Origin: SZUA-430 sp036840015
GTDB lineage: Bacteria > Pseudomonadota > Alphaproteobacteria > Micropepsales > Micropepsaceae
Reading direction: 5' to 3'
NCBI GenBank assembly: GCA_036840015.1
Contig: DAISVV010000005.1
Coordinates: forward strand, 1 to 32,972
Length of the DNA: 32,972 bases
The stretch's first letter is position 1. Every line of letters begins with the position of its first letter. The translations under genes and the position numbers were made by a program. Shown here in pieces: positions 14,283-21,551 of this stretch. A model generated the notes under the pieces. That model made no database searches. It had not been told where the DNA came from and saw only the letters and a list, made by a program, of their open reading frames with translations.

Positions 14283-15197
14283 TCACGCCGCTGCGGGTCG
14301 TGACGGTTTTTCCGACGCGGCGCGGGCGTGATCGATGATCAGGCCGGCAATCCGCGGAAGAAACTTCTTTGGCAGGTCATGGGCCATGCCTTCGATGATC
14401 TCGAGGCGCGCGCCGCGAATGTTGCGTGCGGAGTCGCGGCCGCCCGCAAGGGGGGCGAGCGGGTCCTTCGAGCCATGGATAACGAGGGTTGGTGCGGTGA
14501 TCTTGCGGATGTGCGGGCGCAGGTCGCCTGTTGCCAGGATCGCGGCGAGCTGCCGGCGCACACCCGATGGATAATAGGAGCGGTCGAAGCCCTTGGCGAT
14601 CTTGTTGCGCAGTTCGCTGTGGTCATCCGCCGGATCGTTCGTGCGGATGAGGCTCCACATCGCGATCGAGCGTTCGATCAGCGCATCACGCGACTTGCCT
14701 TTCGGCCGCGAGAGGAAGAGGGGCCCGGTCACGCGCAGGCTCGGGCCTGGCAGGAGCGGGTTCAGCGTGCCGGACATGATCGAGGTCAGCGAACTCACGC
14801 GCCCTGGATGCGTGCCGGACAGGAGTTGCCCGATCATGCCGCCCATCGAGACGCCCACGATGTGCGCCTTGCGGATCTCGAGGGCGTCCATCAGGCCCAG
14901 CGTATCCTTGACCATGTCGTGCAGCGTGTAGGGTGCAAGGTTGCGACCGATCACGCGGGCGGCGATCTGGGCGACGGGATGGGGCGCGTGTGCGCCATGC
15001 ACCTTCGATGTCAGCCCAATGTCGCGGTTGTCAAAGGTGACGACGCGAAAACCTGCGCCCGCAAGTTCCGACACGAGCGCGTCGGGCCAGAAGGTCATCT
15101 GTGCTGCGAGTCCCATGATCATGACGATGGCCGGCCCGTCCTTCGGACCGTGCTCGGCGTACTCGATCATGAGCCTGTTTGCGGAGACCTGAGGCAT
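14283..15197 (-). CDS. Alpha/beta hydrolase (lipase/esterase-like)
   Basis: 304 residues with a complete triad: GVSMGG nucleophile elbow, acid in HGSKDPLAP and histidine in EGMAHDLP. The start MPQVSANRLMIEYAEHG and the segment VVTFDNRDIGLTSK are typical of the cytoplasmic alpha/beta hydrolase group that includes many lipid esterases. There is no signal peptide. It lies 14 bases after the WS/DGAT stop and 33 bases before the phasin, so it is firmly within the operon. Hydrolysis of stored wax ester, triacylglycerol or polyester, or of an acyl-CoA, is the obvious inference. The C-terminus (ASEKPSRPAAA) is a short disordered tail. Confidence 0.85.
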   Translation of the reverse strand: MPQVSANRLMIEYAEHGPKDGPAIVMIMGLAAQMTFWPDALVSELAGAGFRVVTFDNRDIGLTSKVHGAHAPHPVAQIAARVIGRNLAPYTLHDMVKDTLGLMDALEIRKAHIVGVSMGGMIGQLLSGTHPGRVSSLTSIMSGTLNPLLPGPSLRVTGPLFLSRPKGKSRDALIERSIAMWSLIRTNDPADDHSELRNKIAKGFDRSYYPSGVRRQLAAILATGDLRPHIRKITAPTLVIHGSKDPLAPLAGGRDSARNIRGARLEIIEGMAHDLPKKFLPRIAGLIIDHARAASEKPSRPAAA

Positions 15198-15211
15198 GAC
15201 ACCGGGCTTTG

Positions 15212-16759
15212 CTATTCCGCCGCCGAGACGATGGTCAGCTTCGGCTTGCGCTTGCGCGGACGGCTCTTCTTCGGCGCGGCTTCGGCCTTGGCTTCCGCCG
15301 GGGGCGGCGCGGGCACAGGCTCAGGCTTGGGTGCCGGGATCGGGCGCTTCAAGGCGGCAGCCTGCAGCTCGTCGAAGGATTCCTGCAGACAGTTCGCATA
15401 GCGCTCGGGGTCCGTCATCAGGCTGCGGTCCGAGGTGAAGGTCACCGTCATGCTGCCGCAATAGCTGAAGACGGCATGGAAGATGCCGACGCCCTCGAAC
15501 AGGGGGCCGAGACCGAACTGCGTCACGAGGCGGGCGCCGTTCATGTAGAGGGGCACCGGCGGTCCGGGGACATTGGTGATCACCGTGTTGAACATCGGCG
15601 CGACGCGGTTGGCGAGGCCCCAGCTTACATAGAGGCGCGCGGCGAGGCCCTTCAGCGTCGAGGGCATGTATCTTGAGTACTCGGAGAGCTGGCGGGCGCC
15701 GACGGCATTCGTCAGGGCCTTGGAGTTCTCTGCCTCCTCGTGGACGTACTGGAGGCGGCCAAACGGATCGGCGATGTGCGTGCCAATCGGGATCGTCATC
15801 GCGCTGACCTGGTTGCCGAGCGTGTTCTTCTCGCCGGGTGCGCGCACCGAGATCGGGGCCATGCAGACGAGCGATTCACGCGGTAGTTCGTTGGCGGTCT
15901 TCAGGTACCGGCGCATGGCGCCGCCGATGACGGTGACGATCACGTCATTCACGGTCGCACCGGGGAGCCTTGTCCTGATTTCCTTGATTTCGGCGAGCGA
16001 AAAGTTGCGGCCGTCGACGACGCGGTTCATGGCGACCGAGCCGTTGAAGCGGGTGCGCGGCACGCTGCCGATGGTCGTGCGCACGCGGCCGCGCACAAGG
16101 TCGCCGGCCATGCGGGCGAGGCCCGGCGCTGAATTCGTGACGGTGCGGGCGAGCCGCAGAGGCGTGTTGAGCACGTTGAGCTGCGCGCGGACGAGAAGCT
16201 CGGCCGAGGTCGGCGTGCGCTCCGGGATCCACGGCTTGTCCGGCGGGGCGACATTGCCGGCGGGATCGAGCGAGTGCAGGGCGTTCGTGATGTCGACGCC
16301 CGACACGCCGTCGATGGCGGCGTGATGCACCTTCGAGACGATGGCGTAGGAGCCCTTTGGCACGCCGGGGACGTTGTTCAAGCCCTCGATGACCGTGAAC
16401 TCCCACAGGGGCTTCGACAGGTCGAGCGGGCGTGAGTGCAGGCGAGCGGCCTGGATGCAGAGCTGACGCCAGTCACCGGGCTGGGGCAGCGCGATGTGGC
16501 GGACGTGGTACTCGAGGTCGAAGTCAGGATCGTCGATCCAGTAAGGATAGTCGAGGCTCATCGGCACGTTGGCGAGCTTGCGGCGGAAGCTCTTGGCCAG
16601 ATGCAGGCGCTGCTCGATGAAGCCGAGGATATCCTTGAAGCGCACGAACGCGTTCGGCGCCGTCGAAGGGTCGTAGATCGCGATCGCGCCGATGTGCATC
16701 GGGGTTCGCGGTGTTTCGAGGTAGAGGAAGGCGGAGTCGAGACCGCTGAGCTGTTCCAT
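15212..16759 (-). CDS. Wax ester synthase / diacylglycerol acyltransferase (WS/DGAT)
   Basis: 515 residues. It transfers acyl groups from acyl-CoA to a fatty alcohol or diacylglycerol, producing storage lipid at the membrane face. It starts MEQLSGLDSAFLYLETP, the family N-terminus. The active-site motif HHxxxDG appears as HHAAIDG at 145-151, preceded by PLDLSKPLWE. Further family segments are NDVIVTVIGGAMRRYL and the C-terminal NVPGPPVPLYMNGARL. The last 50 residues are a non-family tail: Pro/Ala/Glu-rich, then strongly basic (KKSRPRKRKPK). It heads a - strand cluster with hydrolase, phasin and SDR. Its promoter region holds TTGTGC-N3-GCACAA dyads. Confidence 0.93.
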   Translation of the reverse strand: MEQLSGLDSAFLYLETPRTPMHIGAIAIYDPSTAPNAFVRFKDILGFIEQRLHLAKSFRRKLANVPMSLDYPYWIDDPDFDLEYHVRHIALPQPGDWRQLCIQAARLHSRPLDLSKPLWEFTVIEGLNNVPGVPKGSYAIVSKVHHAAIDGVSGVDITNALHSLDPAGNVAPPDKPWIPERTPTSAELLVRAQLNVLNTPLRLARTVTNSAPGLARMAGDLVRGRVRTTIGSVPRTRFNGSVAMNRVVDGRNFSLAEIKEIRTRLPGATVNDVIVTVIGGAMRRYLKTANELPRESLVCMAPISVRAPGEKNTLGNQVSAMTIPIGTHIADPFGRLQYVHEEAENSKALTNAVGARQLSEYSRYMPSTLKGLAARLYVSWGLANRVAPMFNTVITNVPGPPVPLYMNGARLVTQFGLGPLFEGVGIFHAVFSYCGSMTVTFTSDRSLMTDPERYANCLQESFDELQAAALKRPIPAPKPEPVPAPPPAEAKAEAAPKKSRPRKRKPKLTIVSAAE

Positions 16760-16865
16760 GGTTCCTGCCCTTTTTTCTGGCCCTGGTCCCTGCCAGGTTT
16801 GTCGGCTGTGTCTTTACTGACTCATTCGATCGGAAGAATTCATCATACCGATCCACCAGTTAACC

Positions 16866-16952
16866 TTGTGCAACGCGTTTTGTGCGACGCACAATTTCAT
16901 TTCGCTAGCGCATATAAGGAAATGGAGTTCCGGTCAATGGTGCAGTGCACAA
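16866..16952. promoter_or_regulatory. Cluster of TTGTGC/GCACAA operator-like dyads
   Basis: Site A, TTGTGC-GAC-GCACAA (16880-16894), is a perfect 15-base dyad. Site B, TGGTGC-AGT-GCACAA (16938-16952), has the same 3-base spacing and one mismatch. A further TTGTGC half-site begins at 16866. Centres of A and B are 58 bases apart, and they flank the candidate promoter of the acyltransferase gene: B just upstream of the -35, A just past the start point. This is a typical repressor arrangement. TGC-rich dyads are known for PhaR-type regulators of storage-granule genes, but the binding protein here is unknown. Confidence 0.55.
16911..16937 (-). promoter_or_regulatory. Candidate promoter of the WS/DGAT operon
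   Basis: On the - strand, TTGACC (16937-16932) and TATATG (16916-16911) are 15 bases apart; TATGCG at 17 bases is the alternative -10. The resulting leader is about 145 bases. The element is bracketed by the two TTGTGC-N3-GCACAA dyads. Confidence 0.4.
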
Positions 16953-17028
16953 TAAGATGCTTTTCGCCCGCTACCTCCCGGATATCAGCCGTTTATTCCC
17001 TCATTTCAAGTGGTGGATTTGGGTAGAG

Positions 17029-17655
17029 TCATGCCTGCGGCGGCTGGCCGCAGGATTTCAGACCTGCAAGAAACAGCTCCAGGGTCTGCCAGAGGGCGCT
17101 GGAGGCTTGCTGGAGGTCGGGGGACCTTGATGCCGATATGGCGATCGCATTCCATGCGGCTACAAGGGACAATGCTGCAATTTCCGGCTCTATTCTGCCC
17201 AAAAAATCGCCCGACTGCTGTCCCTTACGGATTGTTCGGGCGACGAGGTCGAGCAGTCCGGGGGCGACTTCGTTGAACGAGGGGGCGGGGTCGCGCCGGG
17301 TCACGAACTCAAGGACGATCTGCTGCATCAGGTTCCGGTGGCTTCGCCACTGGTCGATGTAGCTTGTCAGGAGCTTTTCGAGTTGCGCCGAGGCGCTCAG
17401 GCTGGGGTCCGCCATGCCGGCATTGAGGCGCTCGGTGATCTCTTCGCCGAAGGCGCGCACGAGCGCCGGCTTATTCGGGAAATGCAGGAAAAACGTGGCG
17501 TTTGCGACATCAGCGGCTGCGCAGATGTCCTCGATGCGGACATCGTCGTATGCCTTCTGCGAGATGAGCGAGACAGCCGCATCTAGGATACGCTTGCGGG
17601 TCTCGCGCTTCTTTCGCTCGCGTCGCGAAAGCGTGTGTTCCGGATCCAGTTCCAT
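17029..17655 (-). CDS. TetR-family transcriptional regulator
   Basis: 208 residues. The N-terminal helix-turn-helix domain is clear: RRERKKRETRKRILDAAVSL, then the DNA-reading part VRIEDICAAADVANATFFLHFPNK (about 40-63). The C-terminal ligand-binding and dimerisation domain is unremarkable helix (LLDLVARTIRKGQQSGDFLGRI is a typical TetR segment). It is read toward the WS/DGAT operon, which starts about 270 bases downstream, and is divergent from a lipase-like gene at 17882. A 22-bp palindrome sits on its own promoter. It is likely an acyl-CoA or lipid-responsive repressor of the flanking genes; the ligand is inferred only from context. Confidence 0.92.
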   Translation of the reverse strand: MELDPEHTLSRRERKKRETRKRILDAAVSLISQKAYDDVRIEDICAAADVANATFFLHFPNKPALVRAFGEEITERLNAGMADPSLSASAQLEKLLTSYIDQWRSHRNLMQQIVLEFVTRRDPAPSFNEVAPGLLDLVARTIRKGQQSGDFLGRIEPEIAALSLVAAWNAIAISASRSPDLQQASSALWQTLELFLAGLKSCGQPPQA

Positions 17656-17694
17656 CCTGATGCTCGCAGTCGCCCTTTAACCCCTGTCCATCCA

Positions 17695-17721
17695 ATTATG
17701 GAGCCTACTCCATAATGACAA
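17695..17721 (-). promoter_or_regulatory. 22-bp palindromic operator overlapping the tetR promoter
   Basis: ATTATGGAG (17695-17703), a 4-base spacer and the exact complement CTCCATAAT (17708-17716) form a 22-base dyad between tetR and the divergent lipase-like gene. On the - strand a TTGTCA (17721-17716) and CATAAT (17700-17695), 15 bases apart, make a promoter whose spacer lies inside the dyad. Binding of the TetR protein here would shut its own gene and probably the divergent gene. Confidence 0.65.
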
Positions 17722-17881
17722 GTTTCGGTTCTTCAAGTCCTTGATTTATCGGGATTTCGTCAAGCGATTTCAGTTGGCAATGTGGGTGTTTTCCACTTAG
17801 CGTTGATACCGACGGTCGTTTTGTCTTGCGTGTCCGCAGGACCTGCCGTCCAGCCGCCCTCCAGAGGGCATCGAGGTTGCC

Positions 17882-18691
17882 ATGGCAGTCGTCGACGCAG
17901 GTTCTGCACCGCTTCCCGGCATCAAGCCGCCGTCCTGGCTCCTTGCGCTCACCGAAGGCGGTCGTGCCGTGGCCGACTATGTCAGCCTGCAGGGGGCCTC
18001 TCCGCTTCTTGGTTATGCGCCCTCGGGCGACGGACATCCCGTAATGGTGCTGCCCGGTTTTTTGGCAGCCGGGGGGACCACGGCACCGATCCGGCGCTTT
18101 CTCGTCTCCAAGGGCTACGAGACCTTCTGCTGGGGGCTCGGACGCAATCTGGGGCCTTTGGCCATAGGGCCGGAGGGGGAATTGCTGGGGCAGCGGCTCG
18201 AGTCGATCCACCGCAAGATGAAGCGCAAGATCAGCCTCGTGGGCTGGAGCCTGGGTGGCGTCATGGCCCGGGAACTGGCCAAGCGCTATCCGCAATATGT
18301 GCGCCAGGTGATTTCGCTGGGCTCACCCTTTGGCGGGAATCCGCGCGCGAACCATGCGTGGCGCATCTACGAGGGCCTGACCGGCCAGGAGATCAATCCC
18401 AAGGCCATGGCCGATGCGTTCCGGCAGTTGTCGAAGGCGCCTGCGGGCGTCCCCACCACGGCGATCTATTCCAAGGGCGACGGGGTCGTGGCATGGCAGA
18501 CCTGCGTGGAGAAGCGCTCGGCGATGACGGACAACATCGAGGTCTATGCGAGCCATTGCGGGCTGGGTGTCAATCCGGCGGTCTATTTCGCGGTGGCTGA
18601 CCGGCTTGCGCTGCCGGAGAGCGAGTGGCGTCCCTTCGACCGCAATGCGGCGATGTGGCGGCGCTTTGTCTATCCCTCGTCGGGCCACTGA
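17882..18691 (+). CDS. Alpha/beta hydrolase, lipase-like
   Basis: 269 residues with GAGG 5 bases before the ATG. The triad is visible: nucleophile in LVGWSLGGVMARELAKRYP, acid in YSKGDGVVAW, histidine in ASHCGLGVNP. The early segment PVMVLPGFLAAGGTTAPIRRFL and GWSLGG resemble triacylglycerol-lipase/PGAP1-like hydrolases, often encoded beside WS/DGAT genes. There is no signal peptide, so it probably acts on intracellular lipid. It is divergent from tetR, shares the 22-bp dyad, and is closed by a strong hairpin. It probably mobilises the lipid made by the neighbouring operon; that is inference from context. Confidence 0.85.
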   Translation: MAVVDAGSAPLPGIKPPSWLLALTEGGRAVADYVSLQGASPLLGYAPSGDGHPVMVLPGFLAAGGTTAPIRRFLVSKGYETFCWGLGRNLGPLAIGPEGELLGQRLESIHRKMKRKISLVGWSLGGVMARELAKRYPQYVRQVISLGSPFGGNPRANHAWRIYEGLTGQEINPKAMADAFRQLSKAPAGVPTTAIYSKGDGVVAWQTCVEKRSAMTDNIEVYASHCGLGVNPAVYFAVADRLALPESEWRPFDRNAAMWRRFVYPSSGH

Positions 18692-18712
18692 ATTCCTGCA
18701 GCCCTGAACTGA

Positions 18713-18737
18713 AACGCGCGCCGCAGGGGCGCGCGTT
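18713..18737. terminator. Hairpin between convergent lipase and amidohydrolase genes
   Basis: AACGCGCGCC (18713-18722) and GGCGCGCGTT (18728-18737) form a perfect 10-bp stem with a 5-base loop. It stands between the lipase-like stop at 18691 and the convergent amidohydrolase stop at 18762, so it can serve both strands. The T-tracts are short on both sides (TTGCTTTGCTT on the + strand). Confidence 0.7.
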
Positions 18738-18761
18738 GCTTTGCTTGCACTGTCACCAAAA

Positions 18762-20045
18762 TCAGCGGTAGGCGGGTGGCAGCGGCTCGTCGAGCTTCAT
18801 GTAACGCCGGGCGAGGTCTTCCGCGCGACTGTCGAGCGGTTGCTGGCGGCCCGCGATGATCACGGCCTGCGGCTGGGTCAGTGGTTCCAGCGGATCGCCG
18901 TTCCACACCACGATGTCGGCGCTCTTGCCACGTTCGATCGACCCTGTTGTCGCGCCGACCCCGAAGATCCGGGCCGGGTTGATCGTGATTGCCGCCAGCG
19001 CCGCGCTGTAGGGGAGCCCCTGGGCGACGGCGTTGCCGGCGTCATAGCGGACCTCGCGGATGCGGTGCCCGTCGTCGCCGTTGGTGAAGGCGATCCTGAC
19101 GCCTGCGGCGTGCAGCCTTGCGGCGTTTTCCATCGTGGCGCCAAGCGTCTCGAACGAGTTGGGAAGGTTCTCCTTCGGGTTCAGGATCACGGGAACGCCT
19201 GCGGCAGCGATTTCGTCGGCCAGCATCCAACCTTCTTCTGCGCCATTCAGGATCACCTTGAGGCGCTCATCGCGGGCGAGCCTGAGCACGGACCTGATGT
19301 CGACTGCGCGGTGCACCCTGACAATCAGCGGCATGCGCCCCTGCACGACCGGCACGAGGGCGGCGAGGTCTGCTGTCGACAGGCGCATGTTGCGCGCGGC
19401 GCCTGCATCGTAGCTGCTGCGCTTGCGTGCATAGAGGCGTACATCGTCGAGGTCGGCCTTGAGGGCCTCGAAGGCCGAGCCGCGGGCACCGCCGGAGCGC
19501 GTCGCCCCCTCATTGCCGAGGTTGATGAACATCGCCACGCGCGGCCGGATCACGGGGGCCGCGGCGGTGTCGAGGGCGATCAGGGCGGCTCGCCCGGCAA
19601 ACAGGAACTCGCGGTCGTGGGCGTCGGCGTATCCGGGCGTGACAATCGCATGGGTCACGCCGCCTGCGCGTGCGCGCGGCAGGGGCGAGGCCATCGGATC
19701 GATGCTGTGGGCCACGTCAAACGCGGCACTGATGGTCATCGATGACGTCGCGGCGTCGTTTGCACTGGACTCGAGGTCGACTTCAACGGCGCCGAGGTTC
19801 GTGCCCGCGACGAAGATGCCCGGCGTGACGGGAGCGCCCTTGGCATCGATGACGCGAGCGTGGCTGGGCACCGCAATTCCCTTGCCGACGGCCACGATCC
19901 TGCCCCTGTCGACGATGATGGTGGCGTCCTTGACCTCTCCCTGCTTGCCCATGGTGAAGACATGCGCGTTGACGATGGCGATCGTATCGGCGCTTGCGAG
20001 GGAGACGCTGAACAGCGAAGCCAGAATGAACAGAAGCACGCGCAT
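18762..20045 (-). CDS. Exported amidohydrolase paralogue with degenerate metal site
   Basis: 427 residues with a signal peptide (MRVLLFILASLFSVSLASA). The fold is that of imidazolonepropionase-like amidohydrolases: an N-terminal beta-sandwich (IAIVNAHVFTMG; GRIVAVGKGI), then the barrel, and a C-terminal GSIERGKSADIVVWNGDPLEP. The metal-binding HxH that should follow TPGI reads VAGTNLG, so both His are missing; the partner gene upstream has DAHSHLG in the same place. A later His (VRVHRAV) and an Asp region (TNGDDG) remain. It starts on the last base of the partner's stop codon (TGATG), so the two are made together. It is likely a non-catalytic or altered subunit of a periplasmic pair. Confidence 0.87.
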   Translation of the reverse strand: MRVLLFILASLFSVSLASADTIAIVNAHVFTMGKQGEVKDATIIVDRGRIVAVGKGIAVPSHARVIDAKGAPVTPGIFVAGTNLGAVEVDLESSANDAATSSMTISAAFDVAHSIDPMASPLPRARAGGVTHAIVTPGYADAHDREFLFAGRAALIALDTAAAPVIRPRVAMFINLGNEGATRSGGARGSAFEALKADLDDVRLYARKRSSYDAGAARNMRLSTADLAALVPVVQGRMPLIVRVHRAVDIRSVLRLARDERLKVILNGAEEGWMLADEIAAAGVPVILNPKENLPNSFETLGATMENAARLHAAGVRIAFTNGDDGHRIREVRYDAGNAVAQGLPYSAALAAITINPARIFGVGATTGSIERGKSADIVVWNGDPLEPLTQPQAVIIAGRQQPLDSRAEDLARRYMKLDEPLPPAYR

Positions 20046-21427
20046 CAGTTTCCTCCCTTGGGTCGACCAAGCATGAAGTCGGACTTGGGCTGGAATTTCG
20101 GATCATTGCGGTCGTAGGCGAGGCCGCCATCGATGAAGACCTTTTCTGCCTTTGCGTAGACCGAGAAGGGGTTTGCACTCCATACGACCACGTCCGCCAT
20201 CTTGCCTTCTTCGAGCGAGCCGGTCTTGTCGGCAATGCCCAGCATCTTGGCGGCATTGGCGGTGATCCATTTGATCGCGATGGCCTCCGGCACCTGAATG
20301 CCCAGTCGGCGACCGGCGGCCATTGCTGCGGCGGTCTCCTGGTTCAGGCGCTGCGTGAGGTTGGGGTCATCGGAATGGATGACGGCGCATGCGCCGCCCT
20401 TTTCCAGGAGGGCTGCATTCTCCTCGATGCCGTCATAGGCTTCGAGCTTGAAGCCCCACCATCCTGCCCACGTCGCCGAGCAAATGCCGTGCTTGGCGAG
20501 CATTGGCGCGATCTTGTAGGCCTCGGATGCGTGGTGGAACGCTGTAATGCTGAAGCCGAACTCCACCGCAATGTCGATCATGATCGCCATCTCGTCGGCG
20601 CGATAGCAGTGGTTCTGAACGAGGATTTCGCCATTCAGCACACCGGCCAGCGTCTCCATGCGCAGGTCGCGATCGGGAGGCGCGCCCTTGCCTTCGGCGG
20701 AGGCCTTCAGTTGCCTGGCGTACTGCGCGGCCTTGATCCAGGCTGCGCGGTAGCCGGCCACGTTGCCCATGCGCGTGGATGGCTGGGCGCCCTTGTTGCC
20801 ATAGACCCGTTTCGGGTTCTCGCCGCAGGCCATCTTGAGCCCGTAGGGTGCCCCCGGGAACTTCATGGCCTGCATGGTCGTGGCCGGCACGTTCTTGAGC
20901 GTGACCGTCCGCCCGCCAAACAGGTTCGCGGAACCGGGCAGGATCATCAACGTGGTCACGCCGCCGCGGCGCGCTGCATTGAACCCCTCGTCCTGTGGCC
21001 AGACCGAATGCTCGGCCCAGACTTCTGCCGTGTTTGGTGCTGTCGCCTCGTTGCCATCGCTATGGGCGTGGACACCGGGCGAGGAATACACGCCGAGATG
21101 GGAGTGCGCGTCCACGATGCCGGGTGTGATCCACTTGCCCTTCGCGTCGATGGAGACATAGCCCTCGGGGACCTTGAGACCCTGGCCGACCGCCTCGATC
21201 TTCCCCTGGCTGAAGAGAACCGTTGCATTCTCGATGCTTGTGCCGGTGCCGGTCAGGACGGTGGCGCCAACCAAGGCCGTCGGACCTCCGGGAAGGGGCT
21301 GGTAGGTTGAAGGAAAGGGTTCCTTGCGTGTGTCGGCCGCCTGCTCGGCTTCCGTTGTCGCGCATCCAGCCAGCAGGATCGCCGCGGTTGCCACCGCAGC
21401 ACAGATTCTTCCTCGATACACGTGCAT
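20045..21427 (-). CDS. Amidohydrolase-family lipoprotein
   Basis: 460 residues from the ATG at 21427. A GTG two codons later (21421) is better spaced from the AGAGGGG ribosome site (8 bases against 2) and may be the true start. A lipoprotein signal ends in LLAGC, so the mature protein should be membrane-anchored in the periplasm or outer membrane. The amidohydrolase core is intact: TPGIVDAHSHLG (HxH metal ligands), further His in FHHASEAY, Asp in VIHSDDPNL, and the C-terminal GSLEEGKMADVVVWSANP. Such enzymes hydrolyse amide or ester bonds of small molecules or dipeptides; the substrate here is unknown. It is followed without a gap by a degenerate paralogue. Confidence 0.9.
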   Translation of the reverse strand: MHVYRGRICAAVATAAILLAGCATTEAEQAADTRKEPFPSTYQPLPGGPTALVGATVLTGTGTSIENATVLFSQGKIEAVGQGLKVPEGYVSIDAKGKWITPGIVDAHSHLGVYSSPGVHAHSDGNEATAPNTAEVWAEHSVWPQDEGFNAARRGGVTTLMILPGSANLFGGRTVTLKNVPATTMQAMKFPGAPYGLKMACGENPKRVYGNKGAQPSTRMGNVAGYRAAWIKAAQYARQLKASAEGKGAPPDRDLRMETLAGVLNGEILVQNHCYRADEMAIMIDIAVEFGFSITAFHHASEAYKIAPMLAKHGICSATWAGWWGFKLEAYDGIEENAALLEKGGACAVIHSDDPNLTQRLNQETAAAMAAGRRLGIQVPEAIAIKWITANAAKMLGIADKTGSLEEGKMADVVVWSANPFSVYAKAEKVFIDGGLAYDRNDPKFQPKSDFMLGRPKGGN

Positions 21428-21455
21428 CCCCTCTGAAAGACCCCTATTCCCGTTT

Positions 21456-21483
21456 AGTATTACACGGGCGCGGCCCAATTCAA
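21456..21483 (-). promoter_or_regulatory. Candidate promoter of the amidohydrolase pair
   Basis: On the - strand, TTGAAT (21483-21478) is followed after 15-16 bases by TAATAC/AATACT (21462-21456). It lies about 30 bases upstream of the lipoprotein start, in the 124-base gap after the sulfotransferase gene. The fit to consensus is moderate. Confidence 0.3.
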
Positions 21484-21551
21484 ACCTGAGGAATGGGTTC
21501 CCAAGAGTGAATGCGGGCGCTGCCTTCGTTACCGGGGGCTTGCTCGCGGGC

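Noticed and set aside
12733..14331. Long open frame (532 codons) on the + strand
   Set aside because: Antisense to the SDR and phasin genes; no family resemblance.
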